Below, piece after piece: positions 63,417 through 64,000 of a stretch of DNA of 64,000 bases. The stretch is taken from assembly GCF_014203115.1 (NCBI RefSeq), contig NZ_JACHIJ010000010.1, forward strand, positions 1 through 64,000, written 5' to 3'. Positions within the stretch are counted from its first letter, which is position 1. The number at the start of each line of letters is the position of its first letter. Position numbers and translations under genes: made by a program. The notes below the pieces were generated by a model that saw only the letters and a list, made by a program, of their open reading frames with translations, did no database searches and was not told where the DNA came from. This DNA comes from Afipia massiliensis (GTDB lineage Bacteria; Pseudomonadota; Alphaproteobacteria; Rhizobiales; Xanthobacteraceae).

Positions 63417-63782
63417 ATGTACGCAAGATGGTTATTGGTCGGATCCCTGCTCATCTCGGTTGGATCCGCATGGGCCCATGACGCCAAGGGCAAGCATGGC
63501 GGCCGCGTCACCGACGCGGGATCATACCATGTCGAGATGGTCCTGAAATCCGACACCGTCGGTGTGTTCATCAGCGACGCCAGCGAGAAACCTGTGACGA
63601 TATCGGGATTCAAGGGAACGGCCATTCTCGTTGTCGACGGCAAATCCCAGCGGATCGTGCTGGCGCCCGTAGACGGCACGCGCCTTTCCGGCAGTGCGAC
63701 GGCCGCGTTGCCAAACCAGCTCAAAGGGGTTGTGCAACTGACGGGTCCCGACGGCAAAACCATTCAGGCGAAATTCGACTGA
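63417..63782 (+). CDS. Small periplasmic hypothetical protein after cusA
   Basis: From ATG 63417 (GGAGA upstream; an ATG at 63411 is too close) the protein has 121 residues: signal peptide (YARWLLVGSLLISVGSAWA), HDAKGKHGGRVTDAGSYHVE and a beta-rich rest (VVDGKSQRIVLAPVDG). Similar small proteins follow Cus-type operons. Metal binding by the His-rich start is possible, but function is unknown. Confidence 0.6.
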   Translation: MYARWLLVGSLLISVGSAWAHDAKGKHGGRVTDAGSYHVEMVLKSDTVGVFISDASEKPVTISGFKGTAILVVDGKSQRIVLAPVDGTRLSGSATAALPNQLKGVVQLTGPDGKTIQAKFD

Positions 63783-63850
63783 GATGAAACCGGCCGACTA
63801 TCAAGTCAGCACCGGTACGAACCAGACACCAAACGCGAAGGAGTTAAGAG

Positions 63851-64000
63851 ATGATGAATTGGACCAAGAGCGGAATCGTACTGGTCGCCGCAACACTGCT
63901 TTCAGCAGGTGGCTGGGCAGGCGAAGGGCCATCCGGGCACAGCCACAGCGCAACATTCTCCGCCGGCGAGCCGGGCAATCCGAAGAAGCCCGCAAAGATC
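63851..64000 (+). CDS. Periplasmic protein start, cupredoxin-like (partial)
   Basis: AAGGAG precedes ATG 63851. The first 50 residues are a signal peptide (SGIVLVAATLLSAGGWAG) and EGPSGHSHSATFSAGEPGNP, KKPAKI. Copper-binding cupredoxin proteins of metal islands often begin this way (HSHSATFSAGEPG). The gene runs past the window end, so the copper site cannot be seen. Confidence 0.55.
   Translation, partial: MMNWTKSGIVLVAATLLSAGGWAGEGPSGHSHSATFSAGEPGNPKKPAKI

Noticed and set aside
1-64000. CRISPR arrays, rRNA genes, complete tRNA genes
   Set aside because: No regularly spaced repeats, no rRNA sequence and no full cloverleaf were found; only the tRNA-Arg 3' half is present.

Overview
The window looks like an accessory metal-resistance and low-oxygen island of an alphaproteobacterium. 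The protein styles and the many FNR/FixK-type palindromes (TTGA-N6-TCAA) suggest a Bradyrhizobium/Rhodopseudomonas/Nitrobacter-like member of Nitrobacteraceae. This is inference: the window holds no rRNA gene or housekeeping marker to fix the species.

Layout. 1-9.5 kb is a graveyard of fragments: an acyl-CoA synthetase, a ferredoxin-type reductase tail, an RND pump tail, an ECF sigma factor, a TolC remnant, CopB and Spy remnants, IS pieces and a tRNA-Arg 3' half. Among them sit a few intact small genes (carboxymuconolactone decarboxylase-like, methyltransferase, CusF-like). 9.5-15.3 kb holds an IS110 element, a Crp/Fnr regulator with a Cys-rich membrane protein and a NifX-like protein, and an IS3 element that cuts a cytochrome b561 gene. 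15.5-25.4 kb is a compact plus-strand operon: a CPH-type copper ATPase, PRPP synthetase, a divergent phosphoketolase-family enzyme, a beta-CASP nuclease, an AMP/thymidine-phosphorylase family enzyme and an MgtC-like membrane protein. 25.5-27.8 kb holds copZ and a decayed copA behind mirrored CueR-type promoters. 28-34.3 kb encodes an anion permease and a three-gene 2-oxoacid:ferredoxin oxidoreductase. 34.3-39 kb holds fragments, a second copy of the Crp/Cys-rich/NifX cassette and an FNR-type regulator. 39.3-42.3 kb is copA (multicopper oxidase)-copB. 43-47.4 kb is a decayed second copy of the nuclease, phosphorylase and PRPP synthetase genes. 47.4-53.1 kb holds Spy-like proteins and an unusual membrane electron-transfer operon. 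53.3-64 kb holds DUF1622-opgC, a YHS/P1B ATPase with a divergent CsoR-family repressor, and a CusB/CusA-like efflux operon with small periplasmic proteins.

How it fits together. Copper/silver-type handling (P1B ATPases, CopA/CopB, CusBA, CopZ, CusF, Met-rich Spy-like proteins) is interleaved with low-oxygen metabolism. At least nine good FNR/FixK-type boxes lie 53-84 bases upstream of start codons, and three Crp/Fnr regulators are encoded here. The most novel block is 48768-53087. It encodes a Met-rich periplasmic protein, a Spy-like/transmembrane/flavoreductase/2Fe-2S fusion, a membrane protein with two H-X13-H pairs, and a seven-haem cytochrome. Together they look like a path carrying electrons from cytoplasmic NAD(P)H to the periplasm. 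The second notable block is the nucleotide-to-pentose-phosphate operon at 17.6-23.9 kb. Many genes occur as one intact and one decayed copy, which points to repeated acquisition and replacement.
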